Assembly: GCF_002117105.1 (NCBI RefSeq)
Contig: NZ_CP019343.1
Location: forward strand, 1,984,001-2,048,000
DNA from: Oceanicoccus sagamiensis
Lineage (GTDB): Bacteria > Pseudomonadota > Gammaproteobacteria > Pseudomonadales > Dasaniaceae
DNA length: 64,000 nt
Direction: 5' to 3'
This document shows positions 17,967 to 27,098 of this stretch, in pieces. The position numbers were made by a program, and so were the translations under genes. Position 1 is the stretch's first letter, and each line of letters starts with the position of its first letter. Under the pieces are notes generated by a model that ran no database searches, was not told the DNA's origin, and saw nothing but the letters and a program-made list of their open reading frames with translations.

Positions 17967-19097
17967 TTAGCTAGAAGAGATGAAAATCAGCCCATCAGTA
18001 TTGCTATCATTGGGAAGGATTACAATTAACTGCCCAGTAGGTGCATAAAAAGCCGCAACACCACTAAACGTTTGATAGCTAAAATAACAGGGGTTACCGC
18101 CAAAACTTAGTGATATATCATAGAAGTTCCCGCTGTTATTTTTAGTGGCTGTACCTGAAATTACGCAGCCACTCCAACCCTGGCCGGATATATCTCCGTT
18201 ATCATCGATGCTTATCGTCGCGCCTTCTACGCCCAGAGAAAAAGCCACTTCACCATTATAGGTGCCTGATAACTTTTCAAATGAAGGTGCCAGCTCATAG
18301 TTACGGTCATAGGTGCTGGTAAATGTCTTTTGGCTTCCGTAGCGGTACTGAATACTGCCAGAAAAGTTTTTCTTTGCTTCTAAAGTGCCTTTTATCTGCA
18401 CATCAGACACGCCGTAGCCTTCAAGATTATAGTCTCGAGCTTGGGTGGAAGCTAACGCCGAGCCATCTATATACGTATCACCAACAATAACACCAGCGAT
18501 TAGCGGGTTAGAGGAGGGATAGTACTCTGAATAGATAACGAACAGCCTACCTTGATCTGTTATAAGGCTGGTGAATAAGCGATTATCCGAGGACTCCCCA
18601 TACCAAAAACCTTCCGAATGTTGTCTTGCGATAGAAGAAAAAGACCACTGTCCATTTGGCCCCTTAAACAATGCATTAAATTCTGGGTCAGTTTTAATCA
18701 CATTCTCTCGGGACCCGGCAAAATCAGCCAACACTTCATCTCTGGTCATGCGGGCTGCATCTAAGTGGCCAGTCCAGAATTCTACCCCTCCTGATTCACC
18801 TTCTCTTCCAAGTACATTTCTATATAGCTGTCGAATAAATGCTAAATTGTTCAGCTCGCCGTACTTAGAGGTAAACTCAGCTGAGCGATTGAAATCACCA
18901 GCAATAGAGCTAATCGATCGCCCTTGTTCAAAACTGTCGACCCAAAAATTCAACCCGCCTATATCTGGCAGTCTATCGAATGCGGCCGAATAGAGCCTGG
19001 CAAGAGCCTTAGTGTCTTCCTGCGTAGCCAATATCTGCCCGCTAGCAGTGAATGAAAGGGTCAATAAAACCCAGGTACATAGCAACTTTCTAAACAT
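17967..19097 (-). CDS. DUF4214 domain secreted protein
   Basis: A 376-residue protein starting at the MFRKLLCTW methionine (19097), which gives a normal signal peptide ending SFTASG. Two DUF4214 repeats follow: LARLYSAAFDRLPDIGGLNFWVD and IRQLYRNVLGREGESGGVEFWTG, each with the Y-x-x-x-x-x-R-x-P/E-x-x-x-G-x-x-x-W pattern. DUF4214 is common in large S-layer, RTX or adhesin-type secreted proteins. The C-terminal 200 residues are beta-rich with no named domain. A cell-surface or extracellular role is likely. The gene is monocistronic. Confidence 0.8.
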   Translation of the reverse strand: MFRKLLCTWVLLTLSFTASGQILATQEDTKALARLYSAAFDRLPDIGGLNFWVDSFEQGRSISSIAGDFNRSAEFTSKYGELNNLAFIRQLYRNVLGREGESGGVEFWTGHLDAARMTRDEVLADFAGSRENVIKTDPEFNALFKGPNGQWSFSSIARQHSEGFWYGESSDNRLFTSLITDQGRLFVIYSEYYPSSNPLIAGVIVGDTYIDGSALASTQARDYNLEGYGVSDVQIKGTLEAKKNFSGSIQYRYGSQKTFTSTYDRNYELAPSFEKLSGTYNGEVAFSLGVEGATISIDDNGDISGQGWSGCVISGTATKNNSGNFYDISLSFGGNPCYFSYQTFSGVAAFYAPTGQLIVILPNDSNTDGLIFISSS

Positions 19098-19325
19098 AGA
19101 TATTCCTCTATCTTCCAAATCCAAACCTTAAGAATGTTTAAAGCCAATTGCAGGCCCTTACTCTAGAAAGGCATATACGAAAAAACCATAGTATGCATGT
19201 TAGAAAGTATGGCCAATGACTTGTCGATATAGATGACATTACAGGGGGTAATTATTTATCTCATCGTCTGCTGAAGGAGAGGGCAGGTGCGGAAGAATAT
19301 ACCTTAGGTTAGGGGTGTTGTGAGT
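19098..19325. other. Intergenic region upstream of the DUF4214 gene
   Basis: No coding region is visible. It precedes the outermost tRNA-derived repeat and may contain the left boundary of the island. Confidence 0.4.
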
Positions 19326-19353
19326 ACTTGAACGGGGGCCTGCCGGTTATCAG
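19326..19353 (-). repeat. Decayed copy of the tRNA 3'-half (core repeat A)
   Basis: ACTTGAACGGGGG-CCTGCCGGTTATCAG matches the T-arm and anticodon-loop side of the tRNA at 27774-27850 with a few changes. It is followed by the same non-coding block as copies B and C. It is read as the oldest, outermost attachment-site copy. Confidence 0.65.
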
Positions 19354-19625
19354 ACCACAGAACAATCCGTTTTGGGTGCGCTAAGTTGAAAAAAGCCAGG
19401 GAGTTTTTTAGTGGGGAAGGGTGCTCAAGCCGAAACCAAATCTATTCCGAAATTGATGTTAGTAGAAGTCAGTGACACCCAGTCATGATGATATGCGCTG
19501 TATGGATTCGGGGGAGCGAACACCGAACCAGGGCCGAACTGGGTGGGGAAAGGGCAGCTTTTCACTCAAAAGCAGACATTGAAATCCTGAAAAACTGCGA
19601 GGTTTGTTGCGTGCCAATAGCTGAC
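19354..19625. repeat. Conserved non-coding block, copy A (diverged)
   Basis: It aligns by eye with 23809-24085 over its whole length: shared landmarks are AATCCGTTT, GCGAACACCGAACCAG, CCGAACTGGGT, AAAAGCAGACA and AAAACTGCGAGGT. It contains no open frame of note. It is the most diverged of three copies. Confidence 0.7.
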
Positions 19626-19644
19626 ATGCATTGGAAGTAATGAT

Positions 19645-19998
19645 CTAATTCGATAAAGCAGTGGTCAATCTATTAAAGTCAAATGGCTTTTCAATAACGG
19701 TGTTAGCTCCCAGCTTTTTTGCAATATCCAGGCAGTCAATACCATGGAAGCCATTCATGCCGGAGATAGCAATGATGCGAGTATTTAGATGACTATGGGT
19801 GATGAATTCGATCACCTCGTAACCATCTTTATCTGGCATATAAATGTCTGTAATTAAGTAATCACAATCCTCATGTTTAAGGTGCTCGATAGCTTTTCGC
19901 CCACTATTGACCCCTTTTACAGAATGTCCTTTACTGGATAAAAATTTTGCTATAAGAGCACATAAATTATCATCGTCTTCCGCAATTAAAATTTTCAT
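19645..19998 (-). CDS. Stand-alone response regulator receiver protein
   Basis: A 117-residue single REC domain. The acidic pocket is in AEDDDN (residues 6-11), the phospho-acceptor aspartate in YLITDIYMPD, the threonine/serine position in IIAISGM and the conserved lysine in VIEKPFD. There is no output domain, so it acts by protein interaction or as a phosphate shuttle. The gene begins 4 bases after the stop of the PAS-like gene and must be co-transcribed with it. No histidine kinase lies nearby. It sits inside the outermost cassette of the tRNA-linked array. Confidence 0.9.
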   Translation of the reverse strand: MKILIAEDDDNLCALIAKFLSSKGHSVKGVNSGRKAIEHLKHEDCDYLITDIYMPDKDGYEVIEFITHSHLNTRIIAISGMNGFHGIDCLDIAKKLGANTVIEKPFDFNRLTTALSN

Positions 19999-20002
19999 TA
20001 TA

Positions 20003-20560
20003 TCAGCCTTCAGCTGTCATAATTAACTCACTGCATGTTTGGCAAATACCGTGAGTTATACGCTTTCTGTCATTGTCACCGAAAAGACCAAGCTCTCTAA
20101 CTGCAATGTCAGCTTCTTCCCATTGAGTATTAGTTACTTTAAAGCGGTTGCACCAGCTACACATTGATATGACGTCTATGCTTTTGTGCGTATCCAGATT
20201 GGATAAAACAATGTCCTGTTTCTTCTCGCTTTTTACGAGAAAGTTTTTGAATCTAAGGCCATCATCTTCAAGTGGGATTATCGACATCTCCATATAGCGT
20301 CTATGATCTTGGCTATCACAACGAAATGGCACAGTTAGTTGAATTTTAGTTTCTCTTACTCGGTTTATTAGTACTGAGTTCATATAACGAGTGTCATCGC
20401 CCTCTATGAAGTCAAAAAGTGGTGAGTTTAGAATACGGGCTTCTTTTAGGAGGTAATCATTTTGTTCGGCGAACCTCAGGAAATCCTGACAAATAGACGT
20501 AATAATATTGTCTTTATTAATATCATATTGGTAAAAATTATTTTCCTGGCATCCGTTCAT
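20003..20560 (-). CDS. PAS-like signalling protein with C-terminal paired-cysteine domain
   Basis: A 185-residue protein without a signal peptide. Residues 20-115 have a PAS-like pattern (ILNSPLFDFIEGDDTRYM, then LTVPFRCDSQDHRRYMEMSIIPL). The C-terminus has a motif often attached to sensor proteins: CSWCNRFKV, a W with acidic residues (TQWEEADIAV) and ITHGICQTC, giving two CxxC pairs that may bind metal. No kinase or cyclase domain is present. It is likely a sensory partner of the adjacent response regulator. Confidence 0.7.
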   Translation of the reverse strand: MNGCQENNFYQYDINKDNIITSICQDFLRFAEQNDYLLKEARILNSPLFDFIEGDDTRYMNSVLINRVRETKIQLTVPFRCDSQDHRRYMEMSIIPLEDDGLRFKNFLVKSEKKQDIVLSNLDTHKSIDVISMCSWCNRFKVTNTQWEEADIAVRELGLFGDNDRKRITHGICQTCSELIMTAEG

Positions 20561-20942
20561 AAGGTTTTTTCTGCTTAGCAGTCGTTAGCCTTTAGGATAT
20601 ATAAAGCGTAACCCGTAACTCAAAAGGAAGTAAATGCAGTGGCTTGGGTTATCGCTCTGATCATATATTGTACAGCTATACTGCCAGTTATTCAGCGTAA
20701 TGTGAACTATATTCCCTAATGGTCGCTTGCTGGAGCCTAACCTAGGGGTTCTCAGGTCATTGATGCGCACAATTTATCGACTATCGGCGGGCAAGAAACA
20801 CAAGTTGATTGGTGGTGCGCAGGCCATCTAAATCTCCTTTGGATCAACAATCGCCTGGGAGGCTAACATTATCCTCGTGAGATAGCGCCAGCTGTTGCCT
20901 CAACAACGGACATCCCCACAATCGGGTGCGTTGATTGGGTTT
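20561..20942. other. Non-coding or unresolved stretch in the outer cassette
   Basis: I see no convincing gene. Short open frames exist on the minus strand (for example 20585-20770), but they have no recognisable motif or good ribosome-binding site. Confidence 0.4.
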
Positions 20943-21118
20943 CAAGTTCGCAGCTTTTCAGGTTTTCGTCTTGCTTGACCTGAAGGGCAGAATGGTGAAG
21001 TTGCAAAATATGACATTTCTCAAAAGGCTCTTTCAGAGTGCCCCGCGACTGCTAAGGCGTGCTTTGGCCATAGTGTGATGTGAAATAATCTGAATTTGAA
21101 GTCTGAGGGTTGCGTAAG
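20943..21118. repeat. Right-end (P'-arm-like) repeat, copy 1
   Basis: It shares GCAAAATATGACATTTC-CAAAAGGCTCTTT and TGTGATGTGA with 27585-27773, and GTGCTTTGGCCATAGTGTGA with 25400-25430. No tRNA half follows, so this looks like a former cassette boundary between the signalling genes and the TonB receptor. Confidence 0.65.
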
Positions 21119-21454
21119 TTACTCAATATAAGTACCAGTTCCCCCCATTAGATTACTCGCTTCCTCATAGTCCTGACCGTACCAAAGTAGCATATCTTCC
21201 GCCCAGCGTTGTAAGAGAGGGATGAGTGTAGTCGCCGACCTATGATAGAACCTGGTTCGAGCAGGGCGCTTTTCACTTAGGAGGAGAGATTGAAAACATG
21301 AAAATAGAAATTCAGATTTATTAATTTGTAAGCTAGTCAAGATTGGTGCTAATTACAATCTAGTCTATCAAATGCGGTATGTACTTACAGAGATTTATTT
21401 TCTTACATATAAACTGAACTAACCATTCAGCTATGTTGTAGAGAGACGTAATCT
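21119..21454. other. Upstream region of the TonB receptor gene
   Basis: A minus-strand open frame (21119-21340) lacks recognisable motifs and is not supported as a gene. The rest is AT-rich and probably holds the receptor's promoter. Confidence 0.35.
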
Positions 21455-23758
21455 ATGTATCCTCAAACTCCTGGACACTTCCGCTTACTAATCACGTTTC
21501 TTGCAGCATATCCCTGCACTCTGCTTGCACAAAATAATAGTGGACCTGCACTTGAAGAGGTTTTTGTGACAGCGCAAAAGCGTGTTGAGACGCAGCAAGA
21601 GATTTCAGCCGCTTTTTCTGTCTTCAGTGGGGACACTTTAGAGAAAACCGGGTGGACTGATGTCAGTGATATGGCAACAACGGTTACCAGTATGGAAGTT
21701 GTTGGAACAACCAAATCCCGGACCAATGTTTATATACGAGGTATCGGCACTAATAAGTATGACATTGGTACCGAAGGGTCAATAGGTGTGTTTCTAGACG
21801 GTGTTTATGTGCCTCGATTCAGCAGTGTCATGCAAAACCTTATTGATATAGAACGAATTGAAGTTTTAAGAGGACCTCAAGGGACTTTGTATGGTCGCAA
21901 TACCATTGGTGGTGCCATTAGTGTTTATACTGCAGAACCCTCCGAAGAATTTACGGGTAAGTTTATTGCAGGTGTTGCGAACGAAGACTCCTATGATGCT
22001 AACGCTGTATTAAGCGGCCCATTAATAAAGGATCAATTGCTGGGTTATATCGCGCTAAGCACTCGTGAAATTGGTGGCTTTAGAGAAGATAGTATTAGTG
22101 GTAAGGAAGATGATTTTAGCGCAACGTCAATTAGAACCAAGTTACGCTATATAGCCACAGATGAGTTAACGATGGACCTAATGGCGGACTATAGCGACGA
22201 GGAGGGTGATGCGTTTTTAGGTGAGCCGATTTTTGATCCCAACGACCCAAGCCTGTTTGCACTTTCCCCGCTTATTTCTCCTGCTGATATTGCAGCCTAT
22301 AAGGAAAGAGAATCGCAGGATATGTTTGAAAATGAACAAACGATTCCTGGCGCGACTGATATAGAGGCCACACAAATCGCATGGGTCACTAACTGGGCAG
22401 GAGAAGATTTGAGTGCTGATGCAGTGCTTGCTTACAGAGACGAAGAAGCAGAAGAGCTTGCTGATACGGACCGCTACCCTTATGACGTTTACATACAAGA
22501 CTCTTTGCAGGAATCACAAACAACCAGCCTTGAATTTAAACTAAGTTCTGAATATGGCGGTGCTTATAGCATGGATGACAAGGTAGAGTGGTTGACGGGT
22601 TTTTTTCTATACGAGGATGATGCTGACCGTACCGACGCGGTGACCTTTGGCCCCGATTCAATTTTCTCTGGGCTTAACTTGCTTAGCCAAATTCCTGGTA
22701 TCTGTACACCAACTCCGATGTTACCAACAGATATCCCTTGTGTACCCGGCGGTTTGTTTGGTCTTGCTCCTTATCCTACGTCCACAACCGTCGACTTACA
22801 AACCAGTAGTTGGGCTGTTTTTGGACAGGCAACTTATGCTATTAATGAGCAGTTATCACTGACTTTGGGTATCCGTCATAGCGAAGATACTAAAGAATTC
22901 ACCTATGAAAATACGGCACCATTAACGCCGGGTTTTATTGCACAAAATTTCAGTTTTGATGATGAGATAGATTTTGAATCAACAGACCCCAAAGTGGTAT
23001 TGGAATGGGCGCCGGAGTCGCAAGAAGACATGATGCTTTATATAAGTTATCAGCAAGGTTATAAGAGCGGCGGTATTCAATTTATTACTTCCGATGAAGC
23101 ACTGGCCCAACAAAGTTTTGATAAAGAAACACTGGTGGCTACGGAGGCAGGTCTAAAGTCACGCTGGCTTGACCAGCGCTTACAGGTTAACGCATCCGTT
23201 TTTCATTATGACTACGAAGACCAGCAAATCGATGGGCTATTTGATGGCGTACTTGTTACGTCAAATGCCGGAGAAAGTACCATCGATGGCCTTGAAGTGG
23301 ATGTGCAGTATCAAGCAGGAGCTAATCTATTATTGCAGGCAAGTTATTCTTACCTCGACGCAGTTTTCGAAGAATATATCGAAGCCAGTACGGGTACAGA
23401 CTATAGCGGCAGAACTTTACCCGCGTCTCCTGAAAATAGCGTTTGGTTGTCGGCTGAGTATACCCATGAATCCTTTCGCGGCTGGGAAGGCAGTTTGCGT
23501 GCCGATTACAGTTGGCGGGATGATCAAACCTTCACACCAAACGGAACGCTGGTTCAGGAAGACTATGCCATCGTGAATATTGGCTATACATCAATAAGCC
23601 CGGATGAAGTTTGGAAAGTGAGAGTCTATTGCAGCAACTGCACCGATGAAGAGTATTTCACTGCATCCATTCCGCTGTCAGGAACGCTTCATGAGGTGGC
23701 ATCAACTGGTGACCTTAGACGCTATGGTCTTAGCGTTACCTACCAGTTTGGAAGTTAG
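21455..23758 (+). CDS. TonB-dependent outer-membrane receptor
   Basis: A 767-residue receptor with a signal peptide ending LLAQ (about residue 25). The TonB box is probably EEVFVTAQKR, the plug domain carries VYIRGIGTNKYDIG and IERIEVLRGPQGTLYGRNTIGGAISV, and the 22-strand barrel ends with the RRYGLSVTYQFGS terminus. This subgroup (EVFVTAQKR, GSIGVFLDGVY) is common in marine bacteria for complex organic ligands. The ligand is unknown. The stop codon lies 5 bases from the next tRNA-derived repeat, so the gene ends exactly at a cassette boundary. Confidence 0.92.
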   Translation: MYPQTPGHFRLLITFLAAYPCTLLAQNNSGPALEEVFVTAQKRVETQQEISAAFSVFSGDTLEKTGWTDVSDMATTVTSMEVVGTTKSRTNVYIRGIGTNKYDIGTEGSIGVFLDGVYVPRFSSVMQNLIDIERIEVLRGPQGTLYGRNTIGGAISVYTAEPSEEFTGKFIAGVANEDSYDANAVLSGPLIKDQLLGYIALSTREIGGFREDSISGKEDDFSATSIRTKLRYIATDELTMDLMADYSDEEGDAFLGEPIFDPNDPSLFALSPLISPADIAAYKERESQDMFENEQTIPGATDIEATQIAWVTNWAGEDLSADAVLAYRDEEAEELADTDRYPYDVYIQDSLQESQTTSLEFKLSSEYGGAYSMDDKVEWLTGFFLYEDDADRTDAVTFGPDSIFSGLNLLSQIPGICTPTPMLPTDIPCVPGGLFGLAPYPTSTTVDLQTSSWAVFGQATYAINEQLSLTLGIRHSEDTKEFTYENTAPLTPGFIAQNFSFDDEIDFESTDPKVVLEWAPESQEDMMLYISYQQGYKSGGIQFITSDEALAQQSFDKETLVATEAGLKSRWLDQRLQVNASVFHYDYEDQQIDGLFDGVLVTSNAGESTIDGLEVDVQYQAGANLLLQASYSYLDAVFEEYIEASTGTDYSGRTLPASPENSVWLSAEYTHESFRGWEGSLRADYSWRDDQTFTPNGTLVQEDYAIVNIGYTSISPDEVWKVRVYCSNCTDEEYFTASIPLSGTLHEVASTGDLRRYGLSVTYQFGS

Positions 23759-23763
23759 AAAAA

Positions 23764-23808
23764 TGGTGGGCCTTCCCCGACTTGAACGGGGGACCTGCCG
23801 ATTATGAG
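23764..23808 (-). repeat. Exact copy of the tRNA 3'-half (core repeat B)
   Basis: These 45 bases are identical to 27774-27818, running from the anticodon loop to the terminal CCA of the tRNA. Identity extends a few bases further past CCA (TAGAAAAA). This is the usual footprint of an attachment site made by integration into a tRNA 3' end. The 5' half of the tRNA is absent, so it is not a tRNA gene. Confidence 0.9.
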
Positions 23809-24085
23809 ACCAGTGAACAGTCCGTTTCAGTGTCCGTAAGCTGAGGAAAAATAAGGAGTTTTTGGGTGGGGATGGACATAGAAAACCGAAACTGAACCCA
23901 GTCCGAACCTGATGTCGTCGGGTGTCAGGTTCGTCGGGTCATGGGGCTATGAGCTGTATGAACTTGGGCAGACCGAACACCGAGCCAGTACCGAACTGGG
24001 TTGAGTAGGGCAGGTTTTTTTCAAATAGCAGACAGTGAAAGCCTGGAATTCTGAAAAACAGCGAGGTCCGCTGGGTGTCAAGTTG
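23809..24085. repeat. Conserved non-coding block, copy B
   Basis: Nearly identical to 25537-25735 over the first 200 bases and related to 19354-19625 throughout. It holds repeated CCGAA(A/C) motifs and an inverted pair ACCCAGTCCG / CCGAACTGGGT around a CCTGATG...TGTCAGG hairpin. No gene is visible. Confidence 0.85.
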
Positions 24086-24222
24086 AGATGCTGGGCTACG
24101 TTTAATTTATAGACCCCAATTTATCAATAGCCAAACGGGTTTTTACTCCGCAAATTAAAAAGTCTTAAAGTTTATAAAAGCTGCCCATCAGAAATCAACA
24201 TGCATCACAAAAGCTATAGTGT

Positions 24223-25107
24223 TTACTTTTTTCTTTGTATAAAAGAAATAGCTAAACCCATAATGAGCAGAGCTAGTGAGGACGGCTCAGGAACTGATGT
24301 AACCGTAAGCTTGTAGTCTTCAGCTTCGCCCTGATGAAAAAAACCGGTTGGATTCAAGATGCCATCTACATTATTTTTATAGATTGATTCATCGCAAACA
24401 ACTCTAGCACGCAACCATAATTCCCCCATGCTATCTTCAGGAACTACTATTGTCGCTAGAATTTCGCGGTAGAGTACAGCATTAGGGTCGCTTTCAACGC
24501 CGTTTAAATAATCATCTCGATTAATTTGCGTGTCGCCCCACTCAACCGTATCTTTGTACCATAGCTCCTGAGCAATAATTTCAGACGTTGACCACTCATA
24601 GTCACCATTCCAATCAACCCAGGCTTTGAGTTCATCATAATCATGCCTACCATAGGTGCCGCGGGTAAAATCAAACTTAAATGTAACCGTCTGGCCTTGT
24701 ACTAAATTACCATTACCGAAGGTTAAACCTCCATCCGTAGACCAGCTAACACCGTCATCATCATCTTCGGCAACAGCCTCTTTTTCCTTACTGTATTCTG
24801 TACCTAGTCGCTGCCATTCAGCCGTGTAGTGCCACGCCTCCCCGTAGGGTATTGGTGCATCCCCGAAATCATAGGTAGGCCCCGCATAGGCACAGGAAAT
24901 ACTGAAGCCCATCAATAAGGCCAGCAAAATAGACGATGATTTTTGATCAAAATTAAACACTGAAAACGACTTTAAAAGTTGTTTTTTAGTAGGCTCGAAT
25001 TGAAAATAAATTACCATTTTTTTATCTAGACAGGTTGAATATGCTTCCTTTAGCCTGGCGGTATTTAATAAACTCATACTTACCTCACTGAAGTTGTTGC
25101 TTATCAA
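24223..25107 (-). CDS. GEVED-domain protein with PEP-CTERM anchor
   Basis: Up to 294 residues. The mature part opens with YDFGDAPIPYGEAWH, the typical start of GEVED-domain proteins, includes a calcium-loop-like DWNGDYEW and ends the domain with HQGEAEDYKLTV. The C-terminus is a classical PEP-CTERM tag: VPEPSSLALLIMGLAISFIQRKK. The hydrophobic export helix (SSILLALLMGFSISCAYA) begins about 60 residues after the first methionine, so the true start is probably later, for example 25017 (MVIYFQ). It is the only gene in a 1.7-kb cassette. A surface-exposed or matrix protein is likely. Confidence 0.8.
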   Translation of the reverse strand: MISNNFSEVSMSLLNTARLKEAYSTCLDKKMVIYFQFEPTKKQLLKSFSVFNFDQKSSSILLALLMGFSISCAYAGPTYDFGDAPIPYGEAWHYTAEWQRLGTEYSKEKEAVAEDDDDGVSWSTDGGLTFGNGNLVQGQTVTFKFDFTRGTYGRHDYDELKAWVDWNGDYEWSTSEIIAQELWYKDTVEWGDTQINRDDYLNGVESDPNAVLYREILATIVVPEDSMGELWLRARVVCDESIYKNNVDGILNPTGFFHQGEAEDYKLTVTSVPEPSSLALLIMGLAISFIQRKK

Positions 25108-25381
25108 GATGCAATAATCCTTCCAGATTAAAAAACGGTTATGAAACAGCGTCTTACTAGTGTGATGGGCTTAATTTGTTGGCTGTGTTACATGTATTGA
25201 TACGTCTATATTGTCACTTGATACAGGTCTTAGCCGTTGTTCTATCGCTATAACTGGTGGATTGAGGATGCCGGTTGTTACTAAAAGCAGAAGTTATTAC
25301 CGCCGAATTGTTTTTTATTGTGATACTTTCACCATGGGTTATGGAATACCCTATAGCATGGTAGAAAGTATTTGATGCTTG
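25108..25381. other. Non-coding stretch inside the second cassette
   Basis: This is the region upstream of the PEP-CTERM gene and presumably contains its promoter. A minus-strand open frame at 25214-25567 crosses repeat boundaries and is not credible. Confidence 0.4.
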
Positions 25382-25491
25382 CTCAGAGTGGCCGCCATTG
25401 TAAGGAGTGCTTTGGCCATAGTGTGACGTGAAGTTTTCTGGAGTTGAGATAGGAGTTATAAATCCATCAAACCAATGAATCAAAAGAAAAA
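25382..25491. repeat. Right-end (P'-arm-like) repeat, copy 2
   Basis: It shares GTGCTTTGGCCATAGTGTGA with 21055-21080, and AAATCCATNAAACCAATGAATC plus AGAAAAA with the sequence just before the intact tRNA. It abuts core repeat C. Confidence 0.8.
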
Positions 25492-25536
25492 TGGTGGGCC
25501 TTCCCCGACTTGAACGGGGGACCTGCCGATTATGAG
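25492..25536 (-). repeat. Exact copy of the tRNA 3'-half (core repeat C)
   Basis: The 45 bases are identical to 23764-23808 and to 27774-27818. Beyond the anticodon loop the sequence switches to the cassette block (GAGACCGGTG instead of GAGTCGGATG), so the tRNA 5' half is missing. Confidence 0.92.
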
Positions 25537-25735
25537 ACCGGTGAACAGTCCGTTTCGGTGTCAGCAAGCCGAAGAAAACTAAGGAGTTTTGGGGTGGGGA
25601 TGGTCATAGAAAACCGAAATTGAACCCAGTCCGAACCTGATGTCGTTGGGTGTCAGGTTCGTCGGGTCATGAGCCTATGAGCTGTATGGAGTAGGGGAGA
25701 CCGAACACCGAGCCAGGACCGAACTGGGTGCTGTT
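25537..25735. repeat. Conserved non-coding block, copy C
   Basis: It aligns with 23809-24015 with few substitutions and stops matching after CCGAACTGGGT. It carries the same CCGAAC motifs and hairpins. Confidence 0.85.
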
Positions 25736-25988
25736 ATGCTCTTAGCGGGCTTGGCTTCTAGTCAGAAAGCTGCGCAGCCACTTTAAGTTTGTCGTTTGCA
25801 TATCATGGTCGGCACGCCTCAAGTGATGGCGCATGCTCCACGTGGTTACAGTAATCTGATACAGGCTGTTACGTAACAGCGCCATAACGCCGAATAGCAT
25901 GCCTACTTAACCTATTGATTTAAAAGAAAAATAATTTTTGGCTCAGTTTATGCAGCCTAGCTTAATAACCCAAGCAAAGAGCATAAAA

Positions 25989-26726
25989 ATGAATTATTTA
26001 AAAACCATAACTACAAAGAACTTCCTTTTAACCGGCCTGTTTACAGCGGTTGTAGCAACCCCCCTATTTTCCCAGGCTGTTAAGGCATCCTCTATTAGGT
26101 ATGATTTTATTGGTGTTGTTGATGAGCTCAGTGATAAAAAAGTCGATGCAGCTGACTATGGGTTTAGTACTGGTAATATTTTAACAGGTACTTTGATCAT
26201 TGATGATGACCATCCTGATACGGATAGTAACTCCGCTATTGGGAAATATAAGGAACCCAATATAAATTTCCTGTTCTCTATTAGTTCATCAGCCGGAACT
26301 CTGCTCTATTCAGATGGCAATATTGCAGATGATATTACAGTGAAAATTGAAAACAACCATGGCAGTTCATCCAACCCTCATGACAAATTTGAAATCGATG
26401 ATAAAAGTTTGCGTGATGCAATAACTCCATCAGGCTCAGGGGCTTCCATAGATTTCGAGAAACTTGTGCTTAAATTAGAGGATGATGATAATGCGGATGC
26501 CTTTAACACGACAATACCTGCTGCCTACCCCGCCCTTGATATTTCTAATTTTGTAAAAAAACATGAGTTCGAAGTTAAATTTAAATCCAGCGGTAAAGAA
26601 GTAAAGTTAAAAGGGGATGTTAGTGCATTTAGCAGTTCGGTCGTAAGTGCGATACCGATTCCAGCAGCTGCATGGTTTTTTGGTTCTGCAATTTTGGGTC
26701 TTTTTGGCTTAAAGCGGAAAGTGTAG
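25989..26726 (+). CDS. VPxxA-CTERM-type secreted protein
   Basis: A 245-residue protein. The ATG at 25989 is preferred over a TTG further upstream because it begins a normal signal sequence (FLLTGLFTAVVATPLFSQAVKA). The C-terminus is the sorting tag IPIPAAAWFFGSAILGLFGLKRKV, very like that of the protein at 10098-10625. The body is beta-rich with acidic stretches (IIDDDHPDTDSN, LEDDDNADAF) and no named domain. Exosortase-dependent surface attachment is expected. The coding region is more AT-rich than the backbone genes. Confidence 0.8.
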   Translation: MNYLKTITTKNFLLTGLFTAVVATPLFSQAVKASSIRYDFIGVVDELSDKKVDAADYGFSTGNILTGTLIIDDDHPDTDSNSAIGKYKEPNINFLFSISSSAGTLLYSDGNIADDITVKIENNHGSSSNPHDKFEIDDKSLRDAITPSGSGASIDFEKLVLKLEDDDNADAFNTTIPAAYPALDISNFVKKHEFEVKFKSSGKEVKLKGDVSAFSSSVVSAIPIPAAAWFFGSAILGLFGLKRKV

Positions 26727-26855
26727 CCATAAAGGTAGTTGGCGTTCTTGTGTCAGAGAAAAACTATAGCGAGATTATAATTTTTGTTCGAGTTTTTATA
26801 CAATTTTTATGGCATTCCTTTATTGGTAATTGAAAGAAACTAAAAATATTTTGGT

Positions 26856-27098
26856 ATGAGAAATATGAGTGAATATAGCGCTGAAAGTTTGACTCGGACA
26901 CTAATAAGAGCAGAAAAAGGTGATACAGTGGTTTGCAGTGGTGGAGGTCGCTTTTGGGTCTCTGAATATAAGTTCAAGAAAGGTAAATATGTTGGGCCGC
27001 AACCAGATTCAAATACTGACATTATCCAGCTTGAGGATAATACAATAATAAACCTCTATGTTGATGAGTATTACGTTATTGAAAGAAATATTCAGTAG
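26856..27098 (+). CDS. Small hypothetical protein
   Basis: An 80-residue frame, or 77 if the second methionine (MSEYSAES) is used. I do not recognise it. It contains a glycine-rich turn CSGGGRFWVSEYKFKKG and an acidic C-terminal half (TDIIQLEDNTIINLYVDEYYVIE), with a beta-type pattern and no membrane segment. It lies between a VPxxA-CTERM gene and csrA in the innermost cassette, on the same strand. Confidence 0.45.
   Translation: MRNMSEYSAESLTRTLIRAEKGDTVVCSGGGRFWVSEYKFKKGKYVGPQPDSNTDIIQLEDNTIINLYVDEYYVIERNIQ

Noticed and set aside
21119..21340. Minus-strand open frame of 73 codons upstream of the TonB receptor
   Set aside because: It begins in the receptor's promoter region and has no recognisable domain. 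It could be a gene scrap, but the evidence is insufficient.
23764..23808. tRNA-like sequence taken as further tRNA genes (also 25492-25536)
   Set aside because: Only the 3' half is present. The acceptor 5' strand and D-arm are missing and replaced by the cassette block, so no tRNA can form.
25214..25567. Minus-strand open frame of 117 codons
   Set aside because: It runs across the right-end repeat, the tRNA core copy and the conserved non-coding block, so it cannot be a genuine gene.
23809..25735. Integron attC sites / gene-cassette array of the integron type
   Set aside because: The junctions are copies of a tRNA 3' half, not attC-like imperfect palindromes with the GTTRRRY core. No integron integrase or attI is present.
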